NCBI GenBank assembly: GCA_025928515.1 | Contig: JAICJI010000018.1 | Span: 1-41,788, forward strand | DNA from: Thermoleophilia bacterium | GTDB taxonomy: Bacteria > Actinomycetota > Thermoleophilia > Gaiellales > Gaiellaceae | Length of the DNA stretch: 41,788 nt | Direction: 5' to 3' | Part shown: piece by piece, positions 22,764 to 31,486 of the stretch | Layout of the letters: every line of letters starts with the position of its first letter | How positions within the stretch are numbered: the stretch's first letter is position 1 | Position numbers and translations under genes: made by a program | Notes under the pieces: model-generated | The model's input: only the letters and a program-made list of their open reading frames with translations | What the model was told of the DNA's origin: nothing | Databases searched by the model: none

Positions 22764-24200
22764 TCAGGGAGTGACCGCCGCCGTGATGGCGTCGAGCGCG
22801 TGGTCGCCGTTGCCGGTCCACATCACCTGCGCCTTCGCGTCGGTCGATGCGACCGCGATGTAGTCGCCGAGGAAGAAATTCGTGCAGTCGGGCGGATCGA
22901 CGAATGCGAGACACGCTCCGAACATGTCTCCGTCGAAGCCGGCCGTCGTGACCGGCGTGCTCGTCCAGGTCGCACCGGAGTCGGTGGACGACGAGAGCGT
23001 CACGCAGACGAGAACGTCGTTCGGATCGCAGCTCCGGTCGTAGTAGGCGAGGTCGACGCGACCGTCCGGCGCCGACTGGAGCCACGGGAAGAACTGCGTC
23101 TGACCGCTCGCGTTCACCTGTTCGGCCGGAGTGAACGTCGAGAGGTTCCCCGGCTGAGTCGTGTGCGTCGACCACACGTTCAGCGCGCCGCTCGACTCGT
23201 CGTTGTAGACGACGACCACGTTCCCGGTGCGCTGATCGACCGTCGAGGTGACGTCGGTGCCACCGCGGTACAGCGCATTCGGCAGGCTCGTCGCGGGCGC
23301 GTTCATGGGCGCTGCGACGAGGCTCGGGCCGAAGGTGTTCCCGCCGTCCGTGGACTTCGCGATCATCGCCGCGTTCGACTTCGTGCTCTTCTCGTTCGGG
23401 CCGTTCGTGAACGACACGTAGACGCTCCCGTCGGGGCCGACCCGGGGAGTGGCGTCCTGATCGAACTGGTGCCCGGCATCGCTCACGTGGATCGGGCCCG
23501 TCCACGACGCGCCGTCGTTGTCGGAATACGCGAGCAGAATCGGCGAGCCTCCGGCGCCGTCGAACTGCGCCCAGGCGATGTAAATCCGGCCGAAGTGGTG
23601 GCCGGGGCCGCTTCCGGTATCGACCGTGCCGGCCTCGTGGTCCGGAAAGTTCCCGTTCGATCCTTTCTCGCTGCCGTTCGCCGTGCCGGTCGTGATCGGG
23701 ACCGCGGGCAGACGCCAGGCCCCCAGGCCGTAGCTGTCGGCCGGATCGCTTGGATTCGCCGCGGCCGGGTTGAAGGTCGTCGCGAGCAACTGGACTCGGC
23801 TCTTGTTCTTCAGCCCGCCGAAGGACTGGCAGATGACGTCGAAGAGCCCCGACTTCGGGTTGTAGAGGTCGACCGGATCGCCAGCAACAGCGTAGACGCC
23901 GGTTCCGGCGACGTTCGGGTCGTTGGTGAACGACGTGAAGCCAGGCGCGAACGACTCCGGGGCCCAGGTCGTGCCCCCATCGGTCGAGTACGAGATCCCG
24001 CAGCCGTCGTTGAAGTGCCAGTCGTTCCACATTCCCATCAGGATCTGGCCGTCCGGGCTCATGCCCAGCGACTCTTCGTTTGCGGCGAACTGGTCGTCGG
24101 TGACGTGCACCGGCGAGGAGACGGTCGCTGCGGCGCCCGCAGGAACGAGCACCAGCGCCGAGCATGCAACCACCACAAGCAGCACAAGCTTGATCGACAT
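22764..24200 (-). CDS. Secreted BNR/sialidase-like repeat protein
   Basis: A 478-residue exported protein. A signal peptide spans residues 1-25 (MSIKLVLLVVVACSALVLVP, then A-G-A-A-A). The body contains Asp-box (BNR) motifs of a six-bladed beta-propeller: YSTDGGTTWAPESF, YSDNDGASWTGPI, KSTDGGNTFGPSL and SSTDSGATWTSTP. Such propellers occur in sialidases and other glycan-active or binding proteins. The catalytic Arg triad cannot be assigned by eye, so enzyme activity is not claimed. The ATG at 24200 is preceded by AAGGGGGAAGG. The gene is convergent with the Cys-rich peptide gene across a hairpin. Confidence 0.85.
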   Translation of the reverse strand: MSIKLVLLVVVACSALVLVPAGAAATVSSPVHVTDDQFAANEESLGMSPDGQILMGMWNDWHFNDGCGISYSTDGGTTWAPESFAPGFTSFTNDPNVAGTGVYAVAGDPVDLYNPKSGLFDVICQSFGGLKNKSRVQLLATTFNPAAANPSDPADSYGLGAWRLPAVPITTGTANGSEKGSNGNFPDHEAGTVDTGSGPGHHFGRIYIAWAQFDGAGGSPILLAYSDNDGASWTGPIHVSDAGHQFDQDATPRVGPDGSVYVSFTNGPNEKSTKSNAAMIAKSTDGGNTFGPSLVAAPMNAPATSLPNALYRGGTDVTSTVDQRTGNVVVVYNDESSGALNVWSTHTTQPGNLSTFTPAEQVNASGQTQFFPWLQSAPDGRVDLAYYDRSCDPNDVLVCVTLSSSTDSGATWTSTPVTTAGFDGDMFGACLAFVDPPDCTNFFLGDYIAVASTDAKAQVMWTGNGDHALDAITAAVTP

Positions 24201-24250
24201 CCTTCCCCCTTCTCGGTTGTGGCCGACCCGATCGTACGTACGGGACGTCG

Positions 24251-25174
24251 CTACACGTTGAAGCGAATGTTGAGGACGTCGCCGTCCTCGAGCACGTAGG
24301 CCTTCGCCTCGAGGCGCTGTTTGCCGGCGCGGGCCGCTTCCGCATGGCCGCCCGCGTCGACGAGGTCGTCCCAGCGCACGACCTCGCAGCGGATGAAGCC
24401 GCGCGCGATGTCGGAGTGGATCGTGTCCGCTGCGTCGAGCGCCGTCGCGCCGCGCCGGAGCGTCCACGCTCGCGTCTCCTTCTCGCCCGCGGTGAAGAAT
24501 GTGATCAGGTCGAGCGTCTCCGCCAGCCTGCGCACCACCTCGCCGAGCGCCGACTCGCCGCTGCCGCGGAACTCCGCGGCTTCCTCCGGTGAGAGCTCCG
24601 CCAGCTCGGCCTCCAGCTGGAGATCGATGCCGCTACCGCCATTGACGAGCTCGAGCAGCGGCTTCGTCGTGAGCGGCTCGAGCTCGGGCGGCAGGTCGCC
24701 CTCCCAGTCCGCAAGCGTCTGTCCGGCGTCGAGGTGCGCGAGCAGCCGCTCGAGCTCGGCCGCTTCCGCCTTCAGGCGCGCGTCTCCCGACTTCGCCTGC
24801 TTCGCGACGCGCTCGAGGCGGCGCTCGACGTGGTCGCGGTCGGCGACGAGCAGCTCGAGCTTCAGCGTCTCGAGGTCGTCGGCGGGAACCCGTGTGCCGG
24901 AGAAGCCGTCGAGCACGACGAGCAGTGCGTCGACCTGCCGCAGGTCGCCGAGCAGCTGCGGCCCGGTTCCGGGAACGTCGACCACGCGCACGGCGGCCGG
25001 CGTGACCTTCCGCGCTCCGACCGTCTCGGCGAGCCGGTCGAGCCGCTCGTCCGCGATCTGCGCCATCCCGACGTGCTCCTTGCCCGAGCCGTGCGTCTCG
25101 GCCCGGGTGAGCGCCCGGAAGAGCGTGGTCTTGCCCGAGCTCGGCAGCCCGACGATTCCGACCTCCAGCGCCAC
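24251..25174 (-). CDS. ychF: YchF-like (OLA1) P-loop NTPase, short form
   Basis: A 307-residue Obg-like translation-factor NTPase; YchF proteins bind ATP and the ribosome. The P-loop is GLPSSGKTT (9-17), with switch region VVDVPGTGPQLLGDL near residues 64-78 in place of the usual D-I-A-G-L. The C-terminal TGS domain is recognisable (FFTAGEKETRAWTLRRGATA, HSDIARGFIRCEVV, AYVLEDGDVLNIRFNV). It is about 55 residues shorter than YchF (about 363). The N-V-D-E/N-K-x-D base-recognition motif is not visible; the position reads LLELVNGGSG. It is therefore a divergent family member, and its nucleotide preference is unclear. It follows the sigma factor gene by nine bases. Confidence 0.82.
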   Translation of the reverse strand: MALEVGIVGLPSSGKTTLFRALTRAETHGSGKEHVGMAQIADERLDRLAETVGARKVTPAAVRVVDVPGTGPQLLGDLRQVDALLVVLDGFSGTRVPADDLETLKLELLVADRDHVERRLERVAKQAKSGDARLKAEAAELERLLAHLDAGQTLADWEGDLPPELEPLTTKPLLELVNGGSGIDLQLEAELAELSPEEAAEFRGSGESALGEVVRRLAETLDLITFFTAGEKETRAWTLRRGATALDAADTIHSDIARGFIRCEVVRWDDLVDAGGHAEAARAGKQRLEAKAYVLEDGDVLNIRFNV

Positions 25175-25183
25175 GCGCGGAGG

Positions 25184-25774
25184 CTAGCCGGGCGAGGGCT
25201 CCTGCTGGGCGATCTGCTTCTGCAGCGAGGCGAGCGCGCGGTGCTGGAGCGACTTGATCGCACCCTCGGTCTTGTCCAGGATCGCCGCCACCTCGGCGTT
25301 CGGGAGGTTGAAGACGAACTTCAGCGTCAGCACCTGCTGCTGCTCGGGCGACAGGCGCTCGATGAGCTTCAGCATCGACTCGCGGCCGATCGTGTGCATG
25401 GCGAGAAGCTCGGCGGACGGCTCCTCCTGGCCCGGCGGCTCGGGAACTTCCTCCTCGGGCTGCCAGCGGCGGCGCGAACGGAAGTGATCCATCGCGAGGT
25501 TGTGCGCGATCCGGAACAGCCAGGCCGAGAACGGCGCCGACTGCCATTTGAAGCTGCCGATCTTCTCGAGCATCTTCAGGAAGGTCTGTGTCGTGAGGTC
25601 CTCGGCGTCGTGGCGGTTACCGACGCTGACGTGGAGGTAGCTGTAGATCCGGTCGAAGTGGATGAGGTACAGCTCCTCGAGCGCGTCGCGATCCCCCTGT
25701 TGACCGCGTGCGACGAGCTCCCGCACGTGCTCGGTCGACTCGCGCGCAGGTGCATCCTCGGCGGGAGAAGTCAT
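25184..25774 (-). CDS. ECF-type RNA polymerase sigma factor
   Basis: A 196-residue sigma-70 family factor with region 2 (FDRIYSYLHVSVGNRHDAED, LTTQTFLKMLEKI) and region 4 (LIERLSPEQQQVLTLKFVF, AEVAAILDKTEGAIKSLQHR). No anti-sigma gene is adjacent. The linker is acidic and Pro-rich (PEEEVPEPPGQEEPSAE). An in-frame GTG at 25801 would add nine residues; the ATG at 25774 is preferred weakly because GAGAGCGGG precedes it. Target genes cannot be inferred. Its downstream neighbour is the ychF-like gene. Confidence 0.88.
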   Translation of the reverse strand: MTSPAEDAPARESTEHVRELVARGQQGDRDALEELYLIHFDRIYSYLHVSVGNRHDAEDLTTQTFLKMLEKIGSFKWQSAPFSAWLFRIAHNLAMDHFRSRRRWQPEEEVPEPPGQEEPSAELLAMHTIGRESMLKLIERLSPEQQQVLTLKFVFNLPNAEVAAILDKTEGAIKSLQHRALASLQKQIAQQEPSPG

Positions 25775-25824
25775 CCCGCTCTCATTTCCCCGCGATTTCA
25801 CCGGAGCTAACTCACGAGGCTCCG

Positions 25825-26058
25825 CTAACCGGAGCCGAACCCGACCCGGCCGGCCCGGACGATTCGCTTGTAGTACGCGACGTGCGCGACGACCACGTGG
25901 AGCGGACCGTCCTCGGTCTCGAGCACCACGACCGGCTTGCCTGCGCCGGTCGAGTTGAGCGCCGCCTCGAGCTCGTCCGCCGAGCGCGACTCCACGAAGC
26001 TGCCGACGATCTGGCCTCCGGCGAAACCGAGCTCGATGCGCACCCGCTCGTCAGCCAC
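25825..26058 (-). CDS. Small DUF3107-like protein
   Basis: A 77-residue beta-alpha-beta protein with an alternating start (VRIELGFAGGQIVGSFV), a helix (SADELEAALNST) and VVVLETEDGPLHVVVAHVAY. The ending, AGRVGFGSG, closely resembles the C-terminus of actinobacterial DUF3107 proteins (Rv3208A type: A-R-R-V-G-F-G), which I recall from memory. The start overlaps the epimerase stop by eight bases, so the two are co-translated. The role is unknown. Confidence 0.68.
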   Translation of the reverse strand: MADERVRIELGFAGGQIVGSFVESRSADELEAALNSTGAGKPVVVLETEDGPLHVVVAHVAYYKRIVRAGRVGFGSG

Positions 26059-26461
26059 TCGCGCACACCACCTCGGAGAGGACGCCGTGGACGGAGCCCG
26101 GGTGGACGAACGCGACCTCGAGCCCGAACATGCCCTGCCGCGGCGTCTCGTCGATCAGCTCGGCGCCCGAGTCGGAGAGATGTGCGAGAGCGGCGCCGAT
26201 GTCGTCGACCTCGTACGCGACGTGGTGCATCCCGGGACCGCGCTTCGCGAGGAACCGGCCGACCGGCGTGTCGTCGCCGAGCGCGCCGAGCAGCTCGAGC
26301 CGGCTCTGGCCGACCCGGATCGACACCGCCTCGACGCCCTGCTCCTCCACCCGAGAACGCTGCTCGAGCCGGGCGCCGAAGAGCCGCTCGTACGTGTCGA
26401 GTGCGCCGTCGAGGTCCTCGACCGCAAGACCGACGTGGTGCACCGAGTTGGGCGTGTCCAC
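26051..26461 (-). CDS. mce: Methylmalonyl-CoA epimerase
   Basis: A 136-residue vicinal-oxygen-chelate enzyme that interconverts (2R)- and (2S)-methylmalonyl-CoA in propionyl-CoA metabolism. Two glyoxalase-like halves are visible: HHVGLAVEDLDGALDTYERL with metal His9, and MHHVAYEVDDIGAAL. The Glu ligands are in SRLELLGAL and in the C-terminal VHGVLSEVV. Length is typical. The mutase partner is not in the window. It lies between ftsH and the small DUF3107-like gene. Confidence 0.92.
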   Translation of the reverse strand: MDTPNSVHHVGLAVEDLDGALDTYERLFGARLEQRSRVEEQGVEAVSIRVGQSRLELLGALGDDTPVGRFLAKRGPGMHHVAYEVDDIGAALAHLSDSGAELIDETPRQGMFGLEVAFVHPGSVHGVLSEVVCASG

Positions 26462-26497
26462 GTGGGCGATCGTATGCGAAAGGCTGGCCGGGAGGCC

Positions 26498-28033
26498 TTA
26501 CGCAGGAAGCTCGCCGGGTTCGCTGGCGACGACGCGCGGCACGCCCACCGTCTCCGACGCGCTCGACTCCGGCTCGACGTCCTCGACGAGCGCCTGCAGC
26601 TCTTCGCGGACGAGCGTCTCCTTCTCGAGCAGCGCCGCGGCGATCCGGTCGAGCGGCGCGCGGTGTTTGCGCAGCAGCCGGACGGCTTCCTCGTACGCGC
26701 CGTCGGTCAGGTGGGCCTGCTCCTCGTCGCGGAGCCGCTTCGAGGCCTCCGAGAGCGCGTAGTTGTCGGCACGCATCGTCCTCGACGTGACCGTGTCGGA
26801 CATGCCCCACTCGAAAACCATCGAGCGGGCGATCTCGGTCACCTTCTCGAGGTCGTTGGCGGCGCCGTTAGTGACCCGGCCGAAGACGACCTCCTCCGCG
26901 GCGCGACCGCCGAGGGCGACGATCATCCGGTCGACGAGCTCCTCCTTCGTGTGGAGATACCGATCCTCCTCGGGGAGGTAGAAGGCGTAGCCGAGCGCGT
27001 TGCCGCGCGAGACGATCGTCACCTTCTGCAGCTCCATGACCGAGCCCATCAGGTGCCCCATCAGCGCGTGCCCTCCCTCGTGGTACGCGAGGATCCGGCG
27101 CTCCTTCTCGGTCAGCACCTTGCGCTGCTGCAGGCCGGCGACGACGCGCTCGAGCGCCCAGTCGAAGTCCGCCTGCGAGATCGAGACGTCGCTGCGGCGG
27201 CCGGCCTTGATCGCCGCCTCGTTGCAGATGTTCGCGAGCTCGGCACCGGTGAGCCCGGACGTCTGCCGCGCGACGGTCGCCAGATCGACGTCGTCGAGGT
27301 TGAGCGGCTTGCCGCGCGTGTGGACACGGAGGATGGCCTCCCGGCCCGCAAGGTCCGGCGGCGGCACGAGCAGCTGCCGGTCGAAGCGGCCCGGGCGCAG
27401 CAACGCCGGGTCGAGATCCTGGATCCGGTTCGAAGCGCCCATCACGACGACCTGCTCGGCGCCCTCGAAGCCGTCGAGCTCGACGAGCAGCTGGTTGAGC
27501 GTCTGATCCTGCTCGCGGTTGAACCCGTGGCCGGAGCGCTGGGCGCCGACGGCGTCGAGCTCGTCGATGAAGATGATCGCCGGCGCGTTCTTCCGCGCTT
27601 CGGCGAAGAGCTTGCGGATGCGTGACGCGCCTAGACCGGCGAACATCTCGACGAACGAGGACGCAGAGGCGCTGTAGAAGTTCGCGCCGGACTCGTACGC
27701 GACGGCCTTGGCCAGCAGCGTCTTGCCCGTGCCAGGCGGGCCGTAGAGAAGGAGGCCCTTCGGCACCTTCGCGCCGAGGCGCTCGAAGCGCTTCGGGTCG
27801 CGCATGAAGTCGACGACCTCCATGAGCTCGCCCCGCACCTCTTCGACACCGGCGACGTCCGACCAGCTCGTCTTCGACTTGCTGCCGTGGACGAGGTTCG
27901 CCGGCGTGGTGCGCGGCATCATCCCCATGGTCTTCCAGAGGAGCCAGCACATGAAGGCGACGAGCACGAGGAACGCCAGACCGAGATAGGTCATGGCGAA
28001 GTTCGCCGCATCTTGGAACCAGTGCCCCACCAT
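26498..28033 (-). CDS. ftsH: FtsH-type membrane AAA+ zinc metalloprotease, short N-terminus
   Basis: A 511-residue membrane-bound protease that unfolds and degrades membrane and regulatory proteins. One membrane helix lies at about residues 13-33. Walker A is GPPGTGKT (98-105), Walker B IIFIDELDAVG, and the second region of homology LDPALLRPGRFDRQ. The zinc site is HEGGH (318-322; usually HEAGH), with the third ligand Asp394 in NGAANDLEKVTEIA. It lacks the usual two-helix N-terminus with a periplasmic domain and is about 100 residues shorter than E. coli FtsH. A second, full-length ftsH elsewhere in the genome is likely. The stop of ligD lies 34 bases upstream. Confidence 0.93.
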   Translation of the reverse strand: MVGHWFQDAANFAMTYLGLAFLVLVAFMCWLLWKTMGMMPRTTPANLVHGSKSKTSWSDVAGVEEVRGELMEVVDFMRDPKRFERLGAKVPKGLLLYGPPGTGKTLLAKAVAYESGANFYSASASSFVEMFAGLGASRIRKLFAEARKNAPAIIFIDELDAVGAQRSGHGFNREQDQTLNQLLVELDGFEGAEQVVVMGASNRIQDLDPALLRPGRFDRQLLVPPPDLAGREAILRVHTRGKPLNLDDVDLATVARQTSGLTGAELANICNEAAIKAGRRSDVSISQADFDWALERVVAGLQQRKVLTEKERRILAYHEGGHALMGHLMGSVMELQKVTIVSRGNALGYAFYLPEEDRYLHTKEELVDRMIVALGGRAAEEVVFGRVTNGAANDLEKVTEIARSMVFEWGMSDTVTSRTMRADNYALSEASKRLRDEEQAHLTDGAYEEAVRLLRKHRAPLDRIAAALLEKETLVREELQALVEDVEPESSASETVGVPRVVASEPGELPA

Positions 28034-28067
28034 CTCAGCGTTTCATCGGCAGCAAGGGAAGCATTCC

Positions 28068-30395
28068 TTAGCGGAGGGCGCGGAGCGCCGGTTCGAGTCG
28101 CTGGCGGGTCGTCAGGACGCCTGCGAAGAGGTCACCGTGGCGATCGACTCGTTCGAGCACGGCATCCATCGTGAAGGTCGTGGGATCGAGCGAGTCGTCG
28201 ACCTCCTCCCAGCGGAGCGGCGTCGAGACCGGTGCGCCCGGCCGTGGCCGCGCGGAGTAGACGGAGGCGATCGTCTTCCCCTCGCCGTTCTGGTTCGCGT
28301 CGATGAGGACGCCGCGCCGCTTCGCCTTCGACCACTCCGTCGTCACGAGCCCTCGGTGGGTACGCGCCAAAGCGCCCGCGACGATCTCGCAGAACTCACG
28401 CGTCTGCGCGTACGTGTAGCGCCGCTCGACCGGCACGAGCACGTGCATCCCCTCCGCGCTCGACGTCTTGGGGAAGGCGACGAGCCCGAGCGCGTAGAGC
28501 GCCTGCTTGACGAGACACGCCACCTGCACGACCTCGGGGAAGCCGACGTCCGGTGACGGGTCGAGGTCGAAGAGGACGAAGTCCGGGCGGTCCGGCTTGT
28601 CGACGCGTGAGTACCACGCGTTGAGATCGATGCAGCCCATGTTCACCACCCACAGCAACGCCCGTTCGTCGTTGACGAGCGGAGCGTCGATCCACCGGCG
28701 CTTCGGCGGCCGCTCCCGCGTCGAGACCTGCACGCGAAAGCGCTCGATCCACTCCGGCATCCCCTTCGGCGCGTCCTTCTGGAAGAACGCCTTGCCGTAC
28801 GCGCCGTCGGGATACCGGCGCATCGTGAACGGCCGCGCGCGCAGATGGGGCAGAACGGCCGGCGCGACCGCCCGGTAGTAGTCGAGCAGGTCGCCCTTCG
28901 TGATCAGGCCGCTCGGGTCGTCCTCCGGCCAGAACGGCTTGTCGAGGTTCGAGAGCTTGACCCCGCCCTCCGTCCTCTCGACCGGCCCCTCGCGGCGCAC
29001 CGAGCGAGCCGGCTTGTCGTCGCGGAGGCCCTGGAACGTCGGGGCACGGAGGTGGCCGTCGTGCGTCCACTCGGCGAACTCGACCTCGCAGACGAGCTCG
29101 GGCTCGACCCAGACGACGTCGCCCTTGCGGACCTTCGCCATCTTCGGCTCGGCGGGGAACGGCGTCGTCTCGCGGCGGAGCGGCTTCAGCTGCGCGAGGA
29201 GCTCGGCGATGACGCGCTCGCTGAAGCCCGTGCCGCAGTTCCCGACCCACGCGTACTGCGCGCCGCGTCGCACGCCGAGCACGAGCGAGCCGAACGTCCC
29301 CTGGCGGCGCCCCTGGCCCTTCGTCCAGCCGCAGATCACGAACTCCTGCCGGCCGTGCGTCTTGACCTTCAGCCAGTCCCGGCCGCGCTTGCCCTCGAGG
29401 TAGCACGAGCCGGCGCGCTTCGCCATCACGCCCTCGAGCCGCTGCTCGGTCGCCGCCTCGAGCAGCGCCTCTCCGTCCTCGAACGCGCCCGACATCTGGA
29501 CGACACGCGACGGCGCGAGCAGGCCTTCGAGCCGTTTCCGCCGTTCGGTCAGCGGCAGGCCGACGAGTGGCTCACCGTCGATCTCGAGCACGTCGAAGAT
29601 CTCGTAGACGAGCGGCGTTCCCGGCTTTCCCTGCTGCATCGCCGAGAAGCTGGGGCGCCCCTGCTCGTCGAGCGCACAGACCTCGCCGTCGACGACCGCG
29701 TCGGGCGAGCGAAGTGCCTTCGGCAGCTCCTTCGCGATCCCTTCGAACCGCTTCGTCAGGTCGTTCCCGCGCCGGGAGCGCAGCGTCGCGTCGCCGCCAC
29801 GGACATAACCGAGCGCGCGGTAGCCGTCCCACTTCGGCTCGAAGATCCAGCCCTTCCCGGACGGCAGTCGCTCGGTCAGCGACGCGAGCATCGGCGCATA
29901 GCGGCGCTGCGCAGTCGCAGACGGCTTGGCCTCGTCGCGCTTGCGGAGGATGAGCCAGTTCTTCTCGTCGCCGGACAGGTGCGCCGGGATGAGCGTCCAC
30001 GTTCCGTCGAGCCGCTCGCCGTGCAACCGCACGGTTAGGCCTCCGTCGCGCTTCTCCTCCACGAGCTCGTAGATCCCGCGGTCCCAGATCTCGACCGTCC
30101 CGGCACCGTAGTTGCCTTTCGGGATCTCGCCCTCGAAGCTCCCGTACTCGAGCGGATGATCCTCGACGTGGACGGCGAGGTGCTGCTCGCCCGGCTCGAG
30201 CGGCACGCCTTTCGGCACCGCCCAGGAGGCGAGCACGCCGTCGCGCTCGAGCCGGAAGTCGTAGTGCAGGCGCCGCGCGTCGTGCCGCTGCACGACGAAG
30301 ATCGGGCCCTTCGCCCGCGCGCCTTTCGCAGCGAACGGCTCGGGCGTCTTGCCTCGTTTTCGCTTGCGCTCATACTCGGAAAGCTTCTTGCTCAA
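28068..30395 (-). CDS. ligD: Multifunctional DNA ligase D (PE-LIG-POL)
   Basis: A 775-residue ATP-dependent non-homologous end-joining ligase. Domain order is 3'-phosphoesterase (about 20-150; QRHDARRLHYDFRLE, HVEDHPLEYGSFEG), ligase (about 165-460; EPKWDGYRALG with the AMP-accepting Lys188) and primase-polymerase (about 480-775; FVLFDLDPSPD with Asp610/Asp612, and GVLIDANQN with Asp699). All three active sites appear intact. The order matches Pseudomonas LigD rather than the POL-first mycobacterial enzyme. No ku gene is present nearby. The 155-bp gap upstream holds the probable promoter. Confidence 0.95.
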   Translation of the reverse strand: MSKKLSEYERKRKRGKTPEPFAAKGARAKGPIFVVQRHDARRLHYDFRLERDGVLASWAVPKGVPLEPGEQHLAVHVEDHPLEYGSFEGEIPKGNYGAGTVEIWDRGIYELVEEKRDGGLTVRLHGERLDGTWTLIPAHLSGDEKNWLILRKRDEAKPSATAQRRYAPMLASLTERLPSGKGWIFEPKWDGYRALGYVRGGDATLRSRRGNDLTKRFEGIAKELPKALRSPDAVVDGEVCALDEQGRPSFSAMQQGKPGTPLVYEIFDVLEIDGEPLVGLPLTERRKRLEGLLAPSRVVQMSGAFEDGEALLEAATEQRLEGVMAKRAGSCYLEGKRGRDWLKVKTHGRQEFVICGWTKGQGRRQGTFGSLVLGVRRGAQYAWVGNCGTGFSERVIAELLAQLKPLRRETTPFPAEPKMAKVRKGDVVWVEPELVCEVEFAEWTHDGHLRAPTFQGLRDDKPARSVRREGPVERTEGGVKLSNLDKPFWPEDDPSGLITKGDLLDYYRAVAPAVLPHLRARPFTMRRYPDGAYGKAFFQKDAPKGMPEWIERFRVQVSTRERPPKRRWIDAPLVNDERALLWVVNMGCIDLNAWYSRVDKPDRPDFVLFDLDPSPDVGFPEVVQVACLVKQALYALGLVAFPKTSSAEGMHVLVPVERRYTYAQTREFCEIVAGALARTHRGLVTTEWSKAKRRGVLIDANQNGEGKTIASVYSARPRPGAPVSTPLRWEEVDDSLDPTTFTMDAVLERVDRHGDLFAGVLTTRQRLEPALRALR

Positions 30396-30484
30396 GGGGC
30401 TTTTCTAGCGTGTGAATCGGCTTCGTGCCCGACTCGAGTCGTACTCCTGCGGTTTACACGACGCACACATAGCGGGGATAAGCC

Positions 30485-30502
30485 TGTGGACGGTGTGGAC
30501 AG
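30485..30502 (+). promoter_or_regulatory. Two tandem DnaA-box-like repeats upstream of ligD
   Basis: TGTGGACGG (30485-30493) and TGTGGACAG (30494-30502) are head-to-tail. They match the actinobacterial DnaA box complement TGTGGACAA at seven and eight of nine bases. They lie in the 155-bp gap between accA (stop 30551) and ligD (start 30395). Two boxes are too few to call an origin; they may be a DnaA-responsive site or chance. The rest of this gap shows no other clear signal. Confidence 0.3.
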
Positions 30503-30550
30503 AGTTCAATCGCTTAGCGCCCGAAACTAGGTAAACCTACTCTAAGCTGT

Positions 30551-31486
30551 CTAAGCGAAGACGCCGAGCGAGCGGAAGCGGGCGCGGCGCCGGCGACGGA
30601 GATCGTCACCCGGAATCCCGTCGAGCTCGGCTAGGGATTCGCGCAGGGCCTGTCCGAGCAGCCGCGCAGCCAGATCCGGATCGATGTGCGCGCCGCCCAC
30701 GGGCTCGGACACGACCTCGTCGATCACCCCGAGCTCGCGGCAGTGCACCGCGTCAGGGCGGAAGGCGGCCGCCGCCTTCTTCTTCTGGCCCGCGTCACGC
30801 CAGAGGATCGCCGCGCACCCCTCGGGCGAGATGACGGAGTAGATGGCGTTCTCCTGCATGAGGACGCGGTCGGCGAGGGCAATCGCGATCGCGCCGCCCG
30901 AGCCTCCCTCGCCGATCACGCACGCCACGATCGGGACCTTCAGGCGCGCCATGATCGACTGCGAGCGCGCGATCGCGGCACCCTGGCCGTGCTGCTCTGC
31001 GAACACCCCGGGGTAGGCGCCCGGCGTGTCGACGAGCGTGACGACCGGGAAGCCGTGCCGGTCGGCGAGCTCCATCGCGTGCCAGGCCTTGCGGTAGCCC
31101 TCCGGGTTCGGCATCCCGAAGCGCCGGCTCGCGCGTTCGTGGACGTCGCGTCCCTTCTGCTGGCCGACGAGGACGACCGTGCGTCCGTCGAGCTTGCCGA
31201 GGCCGGCGATCATGGCGCCGTCGTCGCCGAGCGCGCGATCGCCGTGCAGCTCGAACCAGTCGTCGAAGAGTCGCTCGACGTAATCGAGGGTGTAGGGCCG
31301 GTCCTCGTCGCGCGCCAGCTCGACCTTGCGCCAGATCTCCTCGTCGGTCGCCTCTTCGCCGATTCGCTCGATCTGCCGCTGCAGCCGCTCGAGCTCGCCG
31401 GAGATCCGCGCGCCGCCGAGCAGCGGCAGGTTCCTCAGGCGACCGAGCCGCTCGCGCAGCCGGAGCTCGTGCTCAGTTGGGGGCAT
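30551..31486 (-). CDS. accA: Acetyl-CoA carboxylase carboxyltransferase subunit alpha
   Basis: A 311-residue carboxyltransferase alpha subunit. With AccD it transfers CO2 from carboxybiotin to acetyl-CoA, giving malonyl-CoA. The family core is clear: ELERLQRQIERI, RPYTLDYVERLFDDWFELHG, VTLVDTPGAYPGVFAEQHGQ, CVIGEGGSGGAIAIALADRV and YSVISPEGCAAILWRDAGQK. The start overlaps the accD stop by 14 bases, so alpha and beta are made from one message in equal amounts. The biotin-carrying and biotin carboxylase subunits are not in the window. Confidence 0.95.
   Translation of the reverse strand: MPPTEHELRLRERLGRLRNLPLLGGARISGELERLQRQIERIGEEATDEEIWRKVELARDEDRPYTLDYVERLFDDWFELHGDRALGDDGAMIAGLGKLDGRTVVLVGQQKGRDVHERASRRFGMPNPEGYRKAWHAMELADRHGFPVVTLVDTPGAYPGVFAEQHGQGAAIARSQSIMARLKVPIVACVIGEGGSGGAIAIALADRVLMQENAIYSVISPEGCAAILWRDAGQKKKAAAAFRPDAVHCRELGVIDEVVSEPVGGAHIDPDLAARLLGQALRESLAELDGIPGDDLRRRRRARFRSLGVFA

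Noticed and set aside
24201-24250. CGTACGTACG palindromes as a terminator or operator
   Set aside because: Pairing is broken in the middle when extended and there is no supporting position or partner; likely chance in GC-rich DNA.
22800-24299. 499-residue plus-strand frame opposite the BNR-repeat protein
   Set aside because: It has no domain, and the minus strand has a signal peptide and Asp-box motifs; this is an antisense shadow.
26498-28033. FtsH inactivated by HEGGH in place of HEAGH
   Set aside because: Both His and the Glu of H-E-x-x-H and the downstream Asp are present, so zinc chemistry should be unaffected.
30396-30550. Replication origin
   Set aside because: Only two imperfect DnaA-like boxes, no AT-rich unwinding element and no dnaA or dnaN nearby.
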